A stretch of 64,000 nucleotides of DNA from Burkholderiales bacterium PBB3. Lineage in GTDB: Bacteria; Pseudomonadota; Gammaproteobacteria; Burkholderiales; Burkholderiaceae_C. The stretch is taken from contig NKIK01000010.1 of NCBI GenBank assembly GCA_002256115.1, positions 1-64,000 of the forward strand, in the 5' to 3' direction. Below, piece after piece: positions 43,202-52,424 of the stretch. How positions within the stretch are numbered: the first letter of the stretch is position 1; the number at the start of each line of letters is the position of its first letter. Below the pieces are notes generated by a model, which did no database searches, was not told the origin of the DNA, and was given only the letters and a program-made list of their open reading frames with translations. Position numbers and translations under genes: made by a program.

Positions 43202-44551
43202 ATGCAGCACACCCCCGGCCCCGAACTCCAGGCTTTTTTTGACCAACACGGCATCCGCGATGTGGAGTGCATCTTCCCCGACATCTCGGGCTACCCGCGC
43301 GGCAAGCTGATGCCCGCACGCAGCTTTGCCAGCGGTGCCGAGCTGCGCATTGCACAGGCCATCCCCATGCAGTGCATCACCGGTGACTACTCCTACGACC
43401 CGATCTTTCCGGACTCCGACCCCGATGTGCGTCTGGTGCCCGACTACAGCACTTTGAAAATTGCGCCCTGGAGCAGCACGCCGCGCGCCTTCGCTATTCA
43501 CGACTGTTTTGAGCTGGACGGCCAGCCCTGCGCCTTTGCGGCGCGCAGCCTGCTGCAAGAGGTGGTGGCGCGCTACACCGCTCAGGGCCTGACCCCGGTG
43601 GTCGCGCCGGAGATCGAGTTTTATCTGACCGCGCCCAACAACGACCCCACCGTACCGTTCACCGCGCCCCTGGCCCGCAACGGCAAGGCCGAAGTCGGTC
43701 AGTCGGCCTTCAGCCTGAACATGCTCAATGAACTAGCCCCGTTCTGGGACGAATTCCGCAGTGCGCTGGTCACGCTGGGCATCAACGCCGACACCTGGAT
43801 TCACGAAGTGGGCATGACCCAGTACGAGATCAACCTGATGCACGGCGACCCGGTGGACGTGGCGGACCAGGCGTTTTTGTTCAAGTACGCGGCCAAAGAA
43901 ATCGCCATCAAGCATGGCATGAACGCCGTCTTTATGGCCAAGCCCATCTCGGGCGCGCAGGGCAGCTCCATGCACCTGCACCAGAGCGTGGTGGACGCCA
44001 GCGGTCGCAATATCTTCAGTGATGCCACCGGGGACGAGACGGCGGCCTTCGGCCACTTCATAGCCGGGCTACAGAGCTACATCCCCGATGTGATGCTGAT
44101 CTTCGCGCCGTTTGTGAACTCCTACCGCCGCTATGTGTCGGGCAGCCAGGCGCCGGTCAATTTGCAGTGGGGTTACGACAACCGCACCACCGGCCTGCGC
44201 ATTCCGCACAGTGGCCCGGCCGCGCGCCGCGTGGAGAACCGCATCGCCGGTGCCGACGCCAATCCCTATCTGGCGATTGCCGCATCACTGGCTGCAGGCC
44301 TGGCAGGTATGGACGAAAAGCTGACGCCTACACCTGCCCTCGCACCCAAGTTCAACAGCAGCGAGCTGGGCCACACCCTGCCCCGTAGCTTCTTGCCCGC
44401 GCATGCGCAAATGTTTAGTAGCCAGAAAGCCCGCAAGCTGCTGGGCGATGCCTTCATCACCGGCTTTTGCGCCGCCAAGACGGTGGAGTACGACAGCTAC
44501 CTGCATGAAGTGGGGGCGTGGGAGCGTCGGTTTTTGGCGCCGCAGGCTTAA
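43202..44551 (+). CDS. Glutamine-synthetase-family ligase (gamma-glutamylpolyamine synthetase-like)
   Basis: 449 residues. ATP-grasp-free GS fold: N-terminal beta-Grasp (VECIFPDISGYPRGKLMP) and catalytic domain with metal/glutamate motifs APEIEFYL, NLMHGDPVDVADQAF, AKPISGAQGSSMHLHQS, and ATP/substrate motifs YRRYVSGSQAPVNLQWGYDNRTTGLRIP and ANPYLAIAASLAAGL. The class resembles PuuA-type enzymes that glutamylate amines such as putrescine rather than true GlnA, and would fit a cell handling polyamines. I start it at the ATG at 43202; an upstream TTG at 43178 is possible. Single gene, repeat elements on both sides. Confidence 0.85.
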   Translation: MQHTPGPELQAFFDQHGIRDVECIFPDISGYPRGKLMPARSFASGAELRIAQAIPMQCITGDYSYDPIFPDSDPDVRLVPDYSTLKIAPWSSTPRAFAIHDCFELDGQPCAFAARSLLQEVVARYTAQGLTPVVAPEIEFYLTAPNNDPTVPFTAPLARNGKAEVGQSAFSLNMLNELAPFWDEFRSALVTLGINADTWIHEVGMTQYEINLMHGDPVDVADQAFLFKYAAKEIAIKHGMNAVFMAKPISGAQGSSMHLHQSVVDASGRNIFSDATGDETAAFGHFIAGLQSYIPDVMLIFAPFVNSYRRYVSGSQAPVNLQWGYDNRTTGLRIPHSGPAARRVENRIAGADANPYLAIAASLAAGLAGMDEKLTPTPALAPKFNSSELGHTLPRSFLPAHAQMFSSQKARKLLGDAFITGFCAAKTVEYDSYLHEVGAWERRFLAPQA

Positions 44552-44576
44552 GTCACTTGCCCGCCCTGCAGCGAGC

Positions 44577-44634
44577 ATTTGCTATGAATGTAGTAGCTGC
44601 TCCCGCACTATCCACGGCCTTAGTGGCATATTTC
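44577..44634 (-). repeat. Family A dispersed repeat, copy 8 (left half of an inverted pair)
   Basis: ATTTGCTATGAAT, then TAGCTGCTCCCGCACTATCC and ACGGCC, then TTAGTGGCATATTTCGC. Together with copy 9 it makes a perfect 24-bp inverted repeat (44594-44617 against 44678-44701). Lies 26 bases past the glutamine-synthetase-like stop. Confidence 0.93.
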
Positions 44635-44663
44635 GCTAAAAGTCACCGCCATTTCTAAGCACT

Positions 44664-44717
44664 ATCGGCGTTCTAGACCGTGGATAGTGCGGGAGCAGCT
44701 ATTTTGTTGATAGCAAA
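44664..44717 (+). repeat. Family A dispersed repeat, copy 9 (right half of an inverted pair)
   Basis: CCGTGGATAGTGCGGGAGCA then GCTATTTTGTTGATAGCAAA, in the opposite orientation to copy 8. The pair could fold into one long hairpin between the convergent glutamine-synthetase-like gene and the twin-CX3C genes, serving both as a terminator. Confidence 0.93.
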
Positions 44718-44781
44718 CTGCCGTACCTTACAAGGGTGACTCCTAATCCGTAACGGATGCACGCGCGGCTGAATAACCCAG

Positions 44782-45030
44782 TTAGTTCGGATTGTCCGGG
44801 TTGTCCTTGCAGATGAATTCGCAAAGCTTCCTGACTTCCTGCTTGTCCGCCTTTTCACCCTTCACACGGCTATCTTCTTTCCCAGCGCGTTCTTCTTGGT
44901 TTCTTTTTTCTACCTTTTCTGCCTCATGCTTCGTGCACTTCTTCATGCATGCTTTCTCATTGAAAGCAGCGTGAGCCGGTAGGGTGGCAACGGCAGCCAG
45001 CATCATCACAACAATCGCAAGATTCTTCAT
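44782..45030 (-). CDS. Small secreted twin-CX3C protein, copy 1
   Basis: 82 residues. Signal peptide MKNLAIVVMMLAAVATLPAHA, then a highly charged helical mature part of about 60 residues with two CX3C motifs, CMKKC and CEFIC, separated by exactly 37 residues (many Glu/Lys). The spacing suggests a helical hairpin held by two disulfides, as in the eukaryotic small Tim and related CX3C proteins, although no homology to those is claimed. ATG at 45030 with GGGAG upstream. Last of three tandem paralogues behind the TonB-dependent receptor gene. Function unknown. Confidence 0.72.
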   Translation of the reverse strand: MKNLAIVVMMLAAVATLPAHAAFNEKACMKKCTKHEAEKVEKRNQEERAGKEDSRVKGEKADKQEVRKLCEFICKDNPDNPN

Positions 45031-45140
45031 CGTCACGCTCCCAGTAAGTTATCTCTCAACGCGTCAGCTTTCGCGCCACCGTCAGCTCAGCAAGCGAACT
45101 GCCACGGGCCAGCGCAACCACTCAGCCCCGAATAACACGA

Positions 45141-45377
45141 CTATTTGTCGCCTTGGCAGATGTCCTCACACGTTCGCCGAATTTCTTGACTGCTCTTCTT
45201 TTCGTTTTTGCCTTTGCTTTCCTCTTTTTCTACCTGGTCTTCCTTCTCTTTGTTATTTGCTTTCTCTTTCTCATACTTAGTGCACTTTTGCATGCACCGC
45301 TTCACATCAAACTCTGCATGGGCTGGCAGGGCTGCAAAGGCGAGCGCCAACGCTCCCAGAACCGAAATATTTTTCAT
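45141..45377 (-). CDS. Small secreted twin-CX3C protein, copy 2
   Basis: 78 residues. Signal peptide MKNISVLGALALAFAALPAHA; mature part EFDVKRCMQKCTKYEKEK... ends RRTCEDICQGDK. The motifs CMQKC and CEDIC are again exactly 37 residues apart; the linker is almost all Glu, Lys, Asn, Gln and Ser. Two adjacent ATG codons (45380, 45377); I use the inner one because the paralogues start MK. Lies about 110 bases from each neighbour paralogue. Function unknown; disulfide-stabilised hairpin and metal or partner binding are inferences. Confidence 0.72.
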   Translation of the reverse strand: MKNISVLGALALAFAALPAHAEFDVKRCMQKCTKYEKEKANNKEKEDQVEKEESKGKNEKKSSQEIRRTCEDICQGDK

Positions 45378-45492
45378 CATGTCTTTCCCAGAAATTGCTT
45401 GATTAAAGTGTGAGTTGTAGCACTCGATTTGGCGCTGAGCGTGCAAGGCCATTGGCAAACAACACGCCCGCTCAGCGTGGACAGGATTCGCC

Positions 45493-45731
45493 CTAGCCCT
45501 CGCAAATGGTCAGGCACACCCGTTTGACTTCTTGCAAATCCACTTTTCCGTCCTTGACCTTGCCCTCGGCTTCTCCAGCCGACCTTCTTTAATCCTGTCT
45601 TCCATATCTTCTTTGATGACCTTCACGCACCGCTTCATGCAGGCTTTCGGGTCCCAATCGCCATCCGCCGCATAAGTTGGCACGGTGGCAAAGGCAGCTA
45701 CAACAATCCCCAGAATCGCTAGTCGTTTCAT
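45493..45731 (-). pseudogene. Small secreted twin-CX3C protein, copy 3, frameshifted
   Basis: Signal peptide MKRLAILGIVVAAFATVPTYA, then CMKRC. The frame as it stands ends at 45510 in an unrelated basic sequence (ARSRTEKWICKKSNGCA). The alternative frame just after RIKEGR (about 45577-45583) reads AGEAEGKVKDGKVDLQEVKR, then VCLTICEG and a stop at 45493. Adding one base there restores a protein whose motifs CMKRC and CLTIC are exactly 37 residues apart, as in the other two copies. So a single-base deletion, or a sequencing error, has hit this copy. ATG at 45731 behind GAGGAG, 26 bases from the receptor gene. Confidence 0.8.
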
Positions 45732-45757
45732 CGTCTTTCTCCTCAGTTTTCCGTTAC

Positions 45758-47968
45758 TCACAGTTTCAATTCCACCGTCAAGCGCAGGCTGGGGTGGGAG
45801 CTGCTGGTGGTCAACAAGCGGGTCACCTCATCCTGGCCCAGATAGTCGTCCACGCGCTGCGATGTTTTGCCCAGCAGATTGTCCAGTTTGAACACCAAGC
45901 GCGCATCTTTACTCAGCTTCCAGTTGGCATTGGCACCCAAGCGAAACAATTGTTCGGTGTAGACGCGTTGGCTGTCATTCTTGCGTATCCAGCCCGAGGG
46001 CAGCCAGCTCGCATCCACATCCAGTTTGAGTGGCAAGTCTTTGGCCGCGTAGCTGGCGCTCAGCTTGGCGCTCCAGGGCGATTGGGAATCGAGCCGATTG
46101 TCCGGGCCGGGCACGCTGGACACGGTGGATTGGGCCAGGCCCAGGCTGCCACGCACCTCGATAGCAGGCAGCGTTTTCCAGAATTCACGCAAGGCCAACT
46201 GCAGCTCCACGTCAATGCCCTGCACCAGCGCCCGGCCCAGGTTAGAGGGCCGCGCCACGTAGCGGGGCACGGCGGCCCAGGGCACGGTTTCCAGCGTAAT
46301 GTCGGTGCCCACTAGGTGGTGGATGGAGCGGACAAAATACTCTACGGCCACCTGGCTGTCACTGCCCAGACTGTGTTCGTAGGACACATTCAGATTGATG
46401 GAGCGCTGGGGCAGCAATTGGGGGTTGCCCGCTTTGTCGGCCGTATCCAGGCTGTTTGCACCACACAGGGCATTGGCAGTGCACAGCGCCAGCGGGTGAA
46501 TTTGGGGCCGCGCCGTAATTTCAAGAGAGGATGGCAACTTGTAAGCCTGCCCGACGCTAAAACGCAGTTGACGGTCTCCATCTTCGTCCAACTTTTTGGC
46601 CACATGCACGGAGGGCGACCACACCACCGTGTGGGTGTCGCTGCGGTACTGGCCTTCCACCTGCGAAAAGCGCCGTGCCTCGGATGACAGACCCACATTC
46701 AGGGCCAGCGTGTCGTCCAGCTCCCATTCGTCTTGCGCAAACAAGCGGATCTGGGTTTCGTTAGATTCGCTTTCGCTGCCCAGCGCATCCAGACTGGGGT
46801 CAGGTGTACCGTTGACGCGGTAACTGAAACTGCCACGCTCGCGTCCGCTGCTTAGGGTTCCCCCAGTCTTGAGGGTATGCCCGTCAAACAAGCTGGTTTT
46901 GTAGTCCAGTTTGAGTGAGTCCCGTTCTGCGTCACGGCCCTGGGTGTTGCTGTGCGCTGTCACCGCCGACGCCTCGGCGCTTTCCACACGCAGCGCATCC
47001 GCCTTAAGGTTCAGCCGGGTGGAGTTCCAATTCACCTCCAGCGAGCTTTTGTCATCGGGACGAAAGCTCCATTTCAGCGGCAACTGCCACCACAAGAGGG
47101 AATTCGTGCTCTGTTGCTGTGCTGCCAGAGCCCTTCCATCGCCCCAAATCCTGTTTTCGCTACCGTTTTGCTCTTGCTGCATCAACGCGCCGGTAGTTGA
47201 AACATGGAAGGTGTGGCGCGCATTCGGCTTGTAGTCGGCAGACCCAGTCACAGAAAAGTTGGGGCTTGCGCCTCGGATGTTTTCAGTACCCTGCCACTGC
47301 ACTACCTCGCCCAAACCTGCGCGGCTCAAGGTTTGTAACCACGCTTTGTCGGTCGACGATGTGCTGCGGCTGGCAGACACGTTGGTTCGATAGCTCCAGG
47401 GCGAACCTTCCTCGCTTTGGTTGGTAGTCCATTCAACACTGGCCCCGCCCCCGCCCGCTTTGGTGCTGCCCTCCATACTCAACTGCGAGTCCGTCTTCTT
47501 GGCAATCTTGCGGCTAATGATATTGATCGTTCCCGCAATGCTGTAGGGGCCATATTCCGCCATCGTGGATTTGACGATTTCAATCTTTTCCACGCGCGTC
47601 AGCTTGAGTTCGTTCAGGTCATCGCCCCCACTGGGCGGCGCACCATTCACCAGTATCTGGGTGTAGCCCGGCAGGCCCATCAGCCCGATGCGGCCATCCT
47701 TGCCATAGGTGACGGCAGGCTCGCGCCGCAGCAGCTCGGCCACGTTTTGCAAGCCGCTGTCTTCAATGCGCTTGCGGCCGATGATGATTTTGCCGGCGAC
47801 AAACTCTTTGCGCGCCTCCGTATCCGTCTGGCTGCCGGTGACCACTACGTCGGGCAGCACGGGTGGTTTAGGCGGAGCCTCTTGGGCCATTGCAGACGCT
47901 GCCAGGCTGGCCGCTAAGACACCAACGTGCCAACTTTTCCGCCCGCTCTTTTTCCAAAACTTGCTCAC
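45758..47968 (-). CDS. TonB-dependent outer membrane receptor
   Basis: About 736 residues. Signal peptide (HVGVLAASLAASAMAQ), TonB-box-like LPDVVVTGS, plug domain (ADLLRREP-type pattern here AELLRREPAVTYGKDGRIGL, GYTQILVNGAPPSGGDD, VEKIEIVKSTMAEYGPYSIAGTINIISR), then a barrel ending LRLTVELKL. Such receptors import siderophores, vitamins, metals or glycans with TonB energy; the ligand is not evident. I start it at a GTG at 47968, which has GGGAGAG eight bases upstream, rather than the ATG at 48037. The three twin-CX3C genes follow on the same strand, the first 26 bases away, so they are probably co-transcribed. A 159-base gap separates it from the divergent flavoprotein. Confidence 0.88.
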   Translation of the reverse strand: MSKFWKKSGRKSWHVGVLAASLAASAMAQEAPPKPPVLPDVVVTGSQTDTEARKEFVAGKIIIGRKRIEDSGLQNVAELLRREPAVTYGKDGRIGLMGLPGYTQILVNGAPPSGGDDLNELKLTRVEKIEIVKSTMAEYGPYSIAGTINIISRKIAKKTDSQLSMEGSTKAGGGGASVEWTTNQSEEGSPWSYRTNVSASRSTSSTDKAWLQTLSRAGLGEVVQWQGTENIRGASPNFSVTGSADYKPNARHTFHVSTTGALMQQEQNGSENRIWGDGRALAAQQQSTNSLLWWQLPLKWSFRPDDKSSLEVNWNSTRLNLKADALRVESAEASAVTAHSNTQGRDAERDSLKLDYKTSLFDGHTLKTGGTLSSGRERGSFSYRVNGTPDPSLDALGSESESNETQIRLFAQDEWELDDTLALNVGLSSEARRFSQVEGQYRSDTHTVVWSPSVHVAKKLDEDGDRQLRFSVGQAYKLPSSLEITARPQIHPLALCTANALCGANSLDTADKAGNPQLLPQRSINLNVSYEHSLGSDSQVAVEYFVRSIHHLVGTDITLETVPWAAVPRYVARPSNLGRALVQGIDVELQLALREFWKTLPAIEVRGSLGLAQSTVSSVPGPDNRLDSQSPWSAKLSASYAAKDLPLKLDVDASWLPSGWIRKNDSQRVYTEQLFRLGANANWKLSKDARLVFKLDNLLGKTSQRVDDYLGQDEVTRLLTTSSSHPSLRLTVELKL

Positions 47969-48127
47969 TGCGAACTCTCCCTGGGTATCTCGTTTGAAAT
48001 TTAGGTGGGCACATGGACAAGCTGCCCTGCGCTCCAAACACGGCGACTATATACAAGGGGTTTCGACATAAATACGACAGGCCCCTCGCGCGCGCATCGG
48101 CCTTTTTTGACGGTAGGATCGCCCGCT

Positions 48128-49342
48128 ATGAACCCACTCACCATCATCGGCGCTGGCCTGGCCGGCTGGACCACCATCCGCGAATTCCGCAAGCTCGACA
48201 CCACCACGCCCATCGTGCTGGTCACTGCCGACAATGGCGACTTTTATGCCAAGCCGTCCTTGTCCAACGCCTTCGCCCAAAAGCGCACGCCGGACCAGTT
48301 GGTCAGCACCCAAGCCGCCAAAATGGTGGAGACCTTAAACGTGAGCTTGATGGCGCACACCCAAGTGCTGGCGCTGGACACTGCGGCCCAAACCCTCACC
48401 GTGCGCACCTCGGCCACCGCCGATGCGCCCGCCAGCGACACCACGCTGGCCTATAGTCAATTGGTGCTGGCCACCGGTGCCCAGCCGATCCGCGTGCCGC
48501 TGGCGGGCAATGCGGCAGATCAGGTGCTATCCATTAACAATCTGGAAGACTTTTCAAGCTTCTTTTCGGTGCTGAAGGCGCATGGAACGTGCGGGAGCAG
48601 CTCTGAAAACGATAGCAAAACGGTGGTCATCATGGGCGCAGGTTTGATCGGCTGTGAGTTTGCCAACGACCTGATCCAGGGCGGGCACCAGGTGCATGTG
48701 GTGGACCCGATGGCGCAGCCCCTGGCCGCGCTATTGCCCGCCGCCGCCGGTACGCAAGTGCAAGCCGCACTGGCCGCCGTGGGCGTGCAATGGCACTTTG
48801 GGGCCACGGTCCAGTCGATCGACAACGCGGAGCCCAGCACGCCCCTACGCATCACCCTGTCCAACGGCCAAACGCTGCAGGCCGATGCCGTGCTCAGCGC
48901 CATCGGTCTGCGCGCCAACACCGCCCTGGCCAGCGCGGCCGGCATCGCGTGCGAGCGCGGCATCGTGGTCGATGCGCATTTGCAAACCTCGGCCAACGCG
49001 GTGTTTGCCTTGGGTGACTGCGCCCAATACGCCAGCGCCGGGCAGCGTACCTTGCCCTATGTGATGCCCATCATGAATGCGGCGCGCGCGCTGGCCGCGA
49101 CGCTGGCGGGCACTGCCACGCCGCTGGTGTTCCCGCTGATGCCGGTCACCATTAAAACGCCCGCCTTGCCCACCGTAGTGGCCGCACCCGCGCCCGGCCT
49201 GGCCGGGGAATGGCAAGAGGAAACGGTAGAGGCGGGCGGCGCGTGGCGTTTCATGAATGCAGCGCAAGTTCAAAGCGGATTTGTGTTGACGGGCAAGCAA
49301 ACCGCACGCCGCATGGAGCTATCCAAAACCACGGCAGTCTGA
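48128..49342 (+). CDS. FAD/NAD(P)-dependent oxidoreductase, rubredoxin-reductase-like
   Basis: 404 residues. Two nucleotide-binding sites: FAD (NPLTIIGAGLAGWTTIREF) and NAD(P)H (TVVIMGAGLIGCEFANDL), with LVLATGAQPIRVPLAG and the C-terminal FAD motif AVFALGDCAQYA. Matches rubredoxin/ferredoxin-NAD+ reductases. ATG at 48128; a much longer upstream frame has no support. Odd: a family A repeat (48580-48620) is translated in frame as AHGTCGSSSENDSKTV in the loop before the NAD(P)H motif. No rubredoxin gene is adjacent. Confidence 0.88.
   Translation: MNPLTIIGAGLAGWTTIREFRKLDTTTPIVLVTADNGDFYAKPSLSNAFAQKRTPDQLVSTQAAKMVETLNVSLMAHTQVLALDTAAQTLTVRTSATADAPASDTTLAYSQLVLATGAQPIRVPLAGNAADQVLSINNLEDFSSFFSVLKAHGTCGSSSENDSKTVVIMGAGLIGCEFANDLIQGGHQVHVVDPMAQPLAALLPAAAGTQVQAALAAVGVQWHFGATVQSIDNAEPSTPLRITLSNGQTLQADAVLSAIGLRANTALASAAGIACERGIVVDAHLQTSANAVFALGDCAQYASAGQRTLPYVMPIMNAARALAATLAGTATPLVFPLMPVTIKTPALPTVVAAPAPGLAGEWQEETVEAGGAWRFMNAAQVQSGFVLTGKQTARRMELSKTTAV
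48580..48620 (+). repeat. Family A dispersed repeat, copy 10 (inside rubredoxin-reductase-like gene)
   Basis: CATGGAACGTGCGGGAGCAG followed by CTCTGAAAACGATAGCAAA; the outer left arm is not recognisable. The gene reads it in sense, in a different frame from copy 6. Confidence 0.8.
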
Positions 49343-49482
49343 ATAAAGTCATACCAGTTCTGCATGAAAGATGTGGATTTCCACATCGCACGGGCTGGGG
49401 TGCGGGGTCTACAATGCAAAGCCCATGACAGAGCATCGGGCCCTGCGCCTTCGCAGCAGCCCCCTGCTACACAGGATGTACG

Positions 49483-51843
49483 ATGCCCGATCCGTCTTCG
49501 CTTTCGCCTCTCCCCACTCCTTTGCCCGTGTCCAGCTCTGCTGAAAAAGCAGCCCAGTTGCGCCAGGCCGCGCTGGAATACCACGAGTTCCCCACCCCCG
49601 GCAAGATCGCCATTTGCGCCACCAAGCAGTTGGTCAACCAGCACGATTTGGCGCTGGCGTATTCGCCCGGTGTCGCCGCCCCGTGTGAAGAAATCGTCAA
49701 AGACCCGAACAACGCTTTCAAATACACCAGCCGTGGCAATCTGGTCGCGGTGATCACCAACGGCACGGCCGTGCTGGGCCTGGGCGATATCGGCCCGCTG
49801 GCCGCCAAACCGGTGATGGAGGGCAAGGCCGTCCTGTTCAAGAAGTTTGCCGGTATCGATGTGTTTGACATCGAGATCAATGAAAAGCACGACCTGGACA
49901 AGCTAGTCGACATCATTGCCTCGCTAGAGCCCACCTTTGGCGGCATCAACCTCGAAGACATCAAAGCACCCGACTGTTTTTATGTGGAGCGCAAGCTGCG
50001 CGACCGCATGAAGATTCCGGTCTTCCATGACGACCAGCATGGCACGGCCATCGTGGTTGGCGCGGCTTTGCTCAATGGCCTGAAGGTGGTCGGCAAAGAC
50101 CCGAAGCAGGTCAAGCTGGTGACCTCGGGCGCAGGTGCTGCGGCGCTGGCCTGCCTGGGCTTGCTCGTCAAACTGGGTATCCCCCGCGAGAATATTTTTG
50201 TCACCGACTTGGCGGGCGTGGTCTATGAGGGCCGTACCGAGCTGATGGACGAAGACAAGATCCAGTTCGCCCAAAAGACCGATGCGCGCACGCTGCGCGA
50301 GGTCATCGTCGGTGCCGACATTTTCTTGGGCCTGTCCGCCGGTGGGGTGCTGAAGCAAGACATGGTGAAGTCCATGGCCGCTAACCCGCTGATTTTTGCG
50401 CTGGCCAACCCCACGCCTGAAATCTTGCCCGAAGACGTCAAAGCCGTGCGTGACGACGCCATCATGGCCACCGGCCGCACCGATTACCCGAATCAGGTCA
50501 ACAACGTCCTGTGCTTCCCCTATATCTTCCGTGGCGCGCTGGATGCCGGGGCCTCCACCATCACCTTAGAGATGGAGATCGCCGCAGTGCACGCGATTGC
50601 CGAGCTGGCCCAGGCCGAGCAGAGCGAAGTGGTAGCCGCCGCCTATGTGGGCGAGCAATTGGCTTTTGGCCCCGAATACCTGATCCCTAAGCCGTTCGAT
50701 CCGCGCCTGATGATGAAGATCGCGCCTGCGGTGGCCAAGGCGGCGGCCGACAGCGGCGTAGCCCTGCGGCCGATTGCCGACATGGACGCCTACCGCGAGC
50801 GCCTGCAAAGCTTCGTCTACGCCTCCGGCACCACCATGAAGCCGATCTTCAACGCCGCCAAAAAGGCCTTGAAAAAACGCGTGGCCTATGCCGAAGGCGA
50901 AGACGAGCGCGTCCTACGGGCCGCACAAATTGTGGTGGACGAGCGCCTGGCCCTGCCCACGCTGATTGGCCGCCCCAAAGTGATTGTCGAGCGCATTGAG
51001 AAATTTGGTTTGCGCCTCACCGAAGGCGTGGACTACAGCGTGGTGAATGTGGAACAAGACCACCGTTACCGTGATTTTTGGCAAACTTACCACCAGATGA
51101 CGGCACGTAAGGGCGTAACCACGCAAATCGCCAAGATCGAAATGCGCCGCCGCCTGACCCTGATTGGCTCCATGCTGCTGCACAAAGGTGACGTGGACGG
51201 TCTGATCTGCGGTACCTGGGGCACCACCGCCATTCACTTGCAATACATCGATCAGGTCATTGGCAAGCGCCAAAATGCTGGCAACACCCCCGAAAGCCAG
51301 ATTTACGCCTGCATGAATGGGCTGATGCTGCCGGGGCGCCAGGTCTTCCTGGTCGATACCCACGTCAACTACGACCCCACAGCCGAGCAGTTGTGTGAGA
51401 TCACCATCATGGCGGCGGAAGAAATGAAGCGCTTTGGTTTCAAACCCAAGGCGGCACTGCTCTCCCACTCCAACTTTGGCAGCAGCAACGAGCCCAGCGC
51501 CATCAAGATGCGCACCACCTTGGCGCTGCTACAGCAGCGTGCGCCTTGGCTCGAAGTGGACGGAGAAATGCACGGTGATGTGGCGCTGGACAGCGCAGCG
51601 CGCAAGGCCGTCATGCCAGGCAGCAGCCTGACTGGCGACGCCAATCTGCTCGTTTTGCCAAATATCGACGCGGCCAATATTGCCTACAACCTGCTGAAGA
51701 CCGCCGCGGGCGGCAACATCGCCATCGGACCCGTGCTTTTAGGTGCGGCCAAACCGGTGCATGTGCTCACCGCCAGCACGACAGTGCGTCGTATTGTAAA
51801 TATGACGGCCCTGACGGTGGCCGACGCCAACGTGTCTCGTTAA
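49483..51843 (+). CDS. maeB: NADP-dependent malic enzyme with phosphate-acetyltransferase-like domain
   Basis: 786 residues. Oxidative decarboxylation of malate to pyruvate. N-terminal malic domain ([39 protein letters not shown], catalytic [13 protein letters not shown]), NAD(P)-binding domain ([16 protein letters not shown]), then a C-terminal PTA-like domain (about 440-786: [29 protein letters not shown]) that is regulatory in MaeB enzymes. ATG at 49483 with AGGA upstream; a terminator follows. Length and order match MaeB. Confidence 0.95.
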   Translation: MPDPSSLSPLPTPLPVSSSAEKAAQLRQAALEYHEFPTPGKIAICATKQLVNQHDLALAYSPGVAAPCEEIVKDPNNAFKYTSRGNLVAVITNGTAVLGLGDIGPLAAKPVMEGKAVLFKKFAGIDVFDIEINEKHDLDKLVDIIASLEPTFGGINLEDIKAPDCFYVERKLRDRMKIPVFHDDQHGTAIVVGAALLNGLKVVGKDPKQVKLVTSGAGAAALACLGLLVKLGIPRENIFVTDLAGVVYEGRTELMDEDKIQFAQKTDARTLREVIVGADIFLGLSAGGVLKQDMVKSMAANPLIFALANPTPEILPEDVKAVRDDAIMATGRTDYPNQVNNVLCFPYIFRGALDAGASTITLEMEIAAVHAIAELAQAEQSEVVAAAYVGEQLAFGPEYLIPKPFDPRLMMKIAPAVAKAAADSGVALRPIADMDAYRERLQSFVYASGTTMKPIFNAAKKALKKRVAYAEGEDERVLRAAQIVVDERLALPTLIGRPKVIVERIEKFGLRLTEGVDYSVVNVEQDHRYRDFWQTYHQMTARKGVTTQIAKIEMRRRLTLIGSMLLHKGDVDGLICGTWGTTAIHLQYIDQVIGKRQNAGNTPESQIYACMNGLMLPGRQVFLVDTHVNYDPTAEQLCEITIMAAEEMKRFGFKPKAALLSHSNFGSSNEPSAIKMRTTLALLQQRAPWLEVDGEMHGDVALDSAARKAVMPGSSLTGDANLLVLPNIDAANIAYNLLKTAAGGNIAIGPVLLGAAKPVHVLTASTTVRRIVNMTALTVADANVSR

Positions 51844-51890
51844 GGCCTTGGGCGTAAGTTAGCGCACGCTTTACTGAAAATTTACCCTGT

Positions 51891-51928
51891 TGGCCCTGCC
51901 TCATTTTTGAGCAGGGCCTTGCTTTTTC
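51891..51928 (+). terminator. Rho-independent terminator after maeB
   Basis: GGCCCTGC (51892-51899) and GCAGGGCC (51911-51918) form a perfect 8-bp stem, followed by TTGCTTTTT. Lies about 50 bases past the maeB stop. Confidence 0.8.
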
Positions 51929-51999
51929 CGCCCGGATACGCGACACTAGCGCCCTTGAGTTGCTTGGGGTTTACCCGAGGCTTGGAGGGGGTTTACACC

Positions 52000-52389
52000 G
52001 TGCGTTGGGCAAAATTCAAGTTGGTGCTTACAGGCCTGCTTTGGGCTTCAGTACTTCTCGGAAGCCAGGCTTACAGTCGGCAAGACGCTTCTAACGGAGC
52101 GCAAGCCACAGTAAGCCGGGCGGAACTGCCCCGCCAAGGCCTTGAAACTTACGAGCGCATTTTCCAAGGTGGCCCCTTTCCGTACGACAAAGATGGTTCG
52201 GTATTCGGAAATCGGGAGCGGTTGTTACCGCCTTACAAGCGGGGTTACTACCGCGAGTACACCGTGAAGACGCCCTCTAGCCGCAACCGTGGAACCCGCC
52301 GCATCATTTGCGGTGGCCAGCCTAAGCAACCTGACGCCTGTTATTACACGGCCGATCATTACGCGAGTTTTCGCAAGATCGTGCCCTGA
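52000..52389 (+). CDS. Secreted barnase/RNase T1-family ribonuclease
   Basis: About 129 residues. Signal peptide (FKLVLTGLLWASVLLGSQA) and a guanyl-specific RNase domain: the C-terminal half carries the family catalytic residues, Glu in YREYTVKT, Arg in RGTRRIICGG and His in TADHYASF. It would cut single-stranded RNA after G outside the cytoplasm. I start it at a GTG at 52000 with GGAGGGG upstream; the longer frame from 51907 starts inside the maeB terminator. A barstar gene follows 35 bases later, as expected for a pair. Confidence 0.87.
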   Translation: MRWAKFKLVLTGLLWASVLLGSQAYSRQDASNGAQATVSRAELPRQGLETYERIFQGGPFPYDKDGSVFGNRERLLPPYKRGYYREYTVKTPSSRNRGTRRIICGGQPKQPDACYYTADHYASFRKIVP

Positions 52390-52424
52390 GTTTGATTTTT
52401 GTACTTTAAGAAAGAGAAGCGGGG

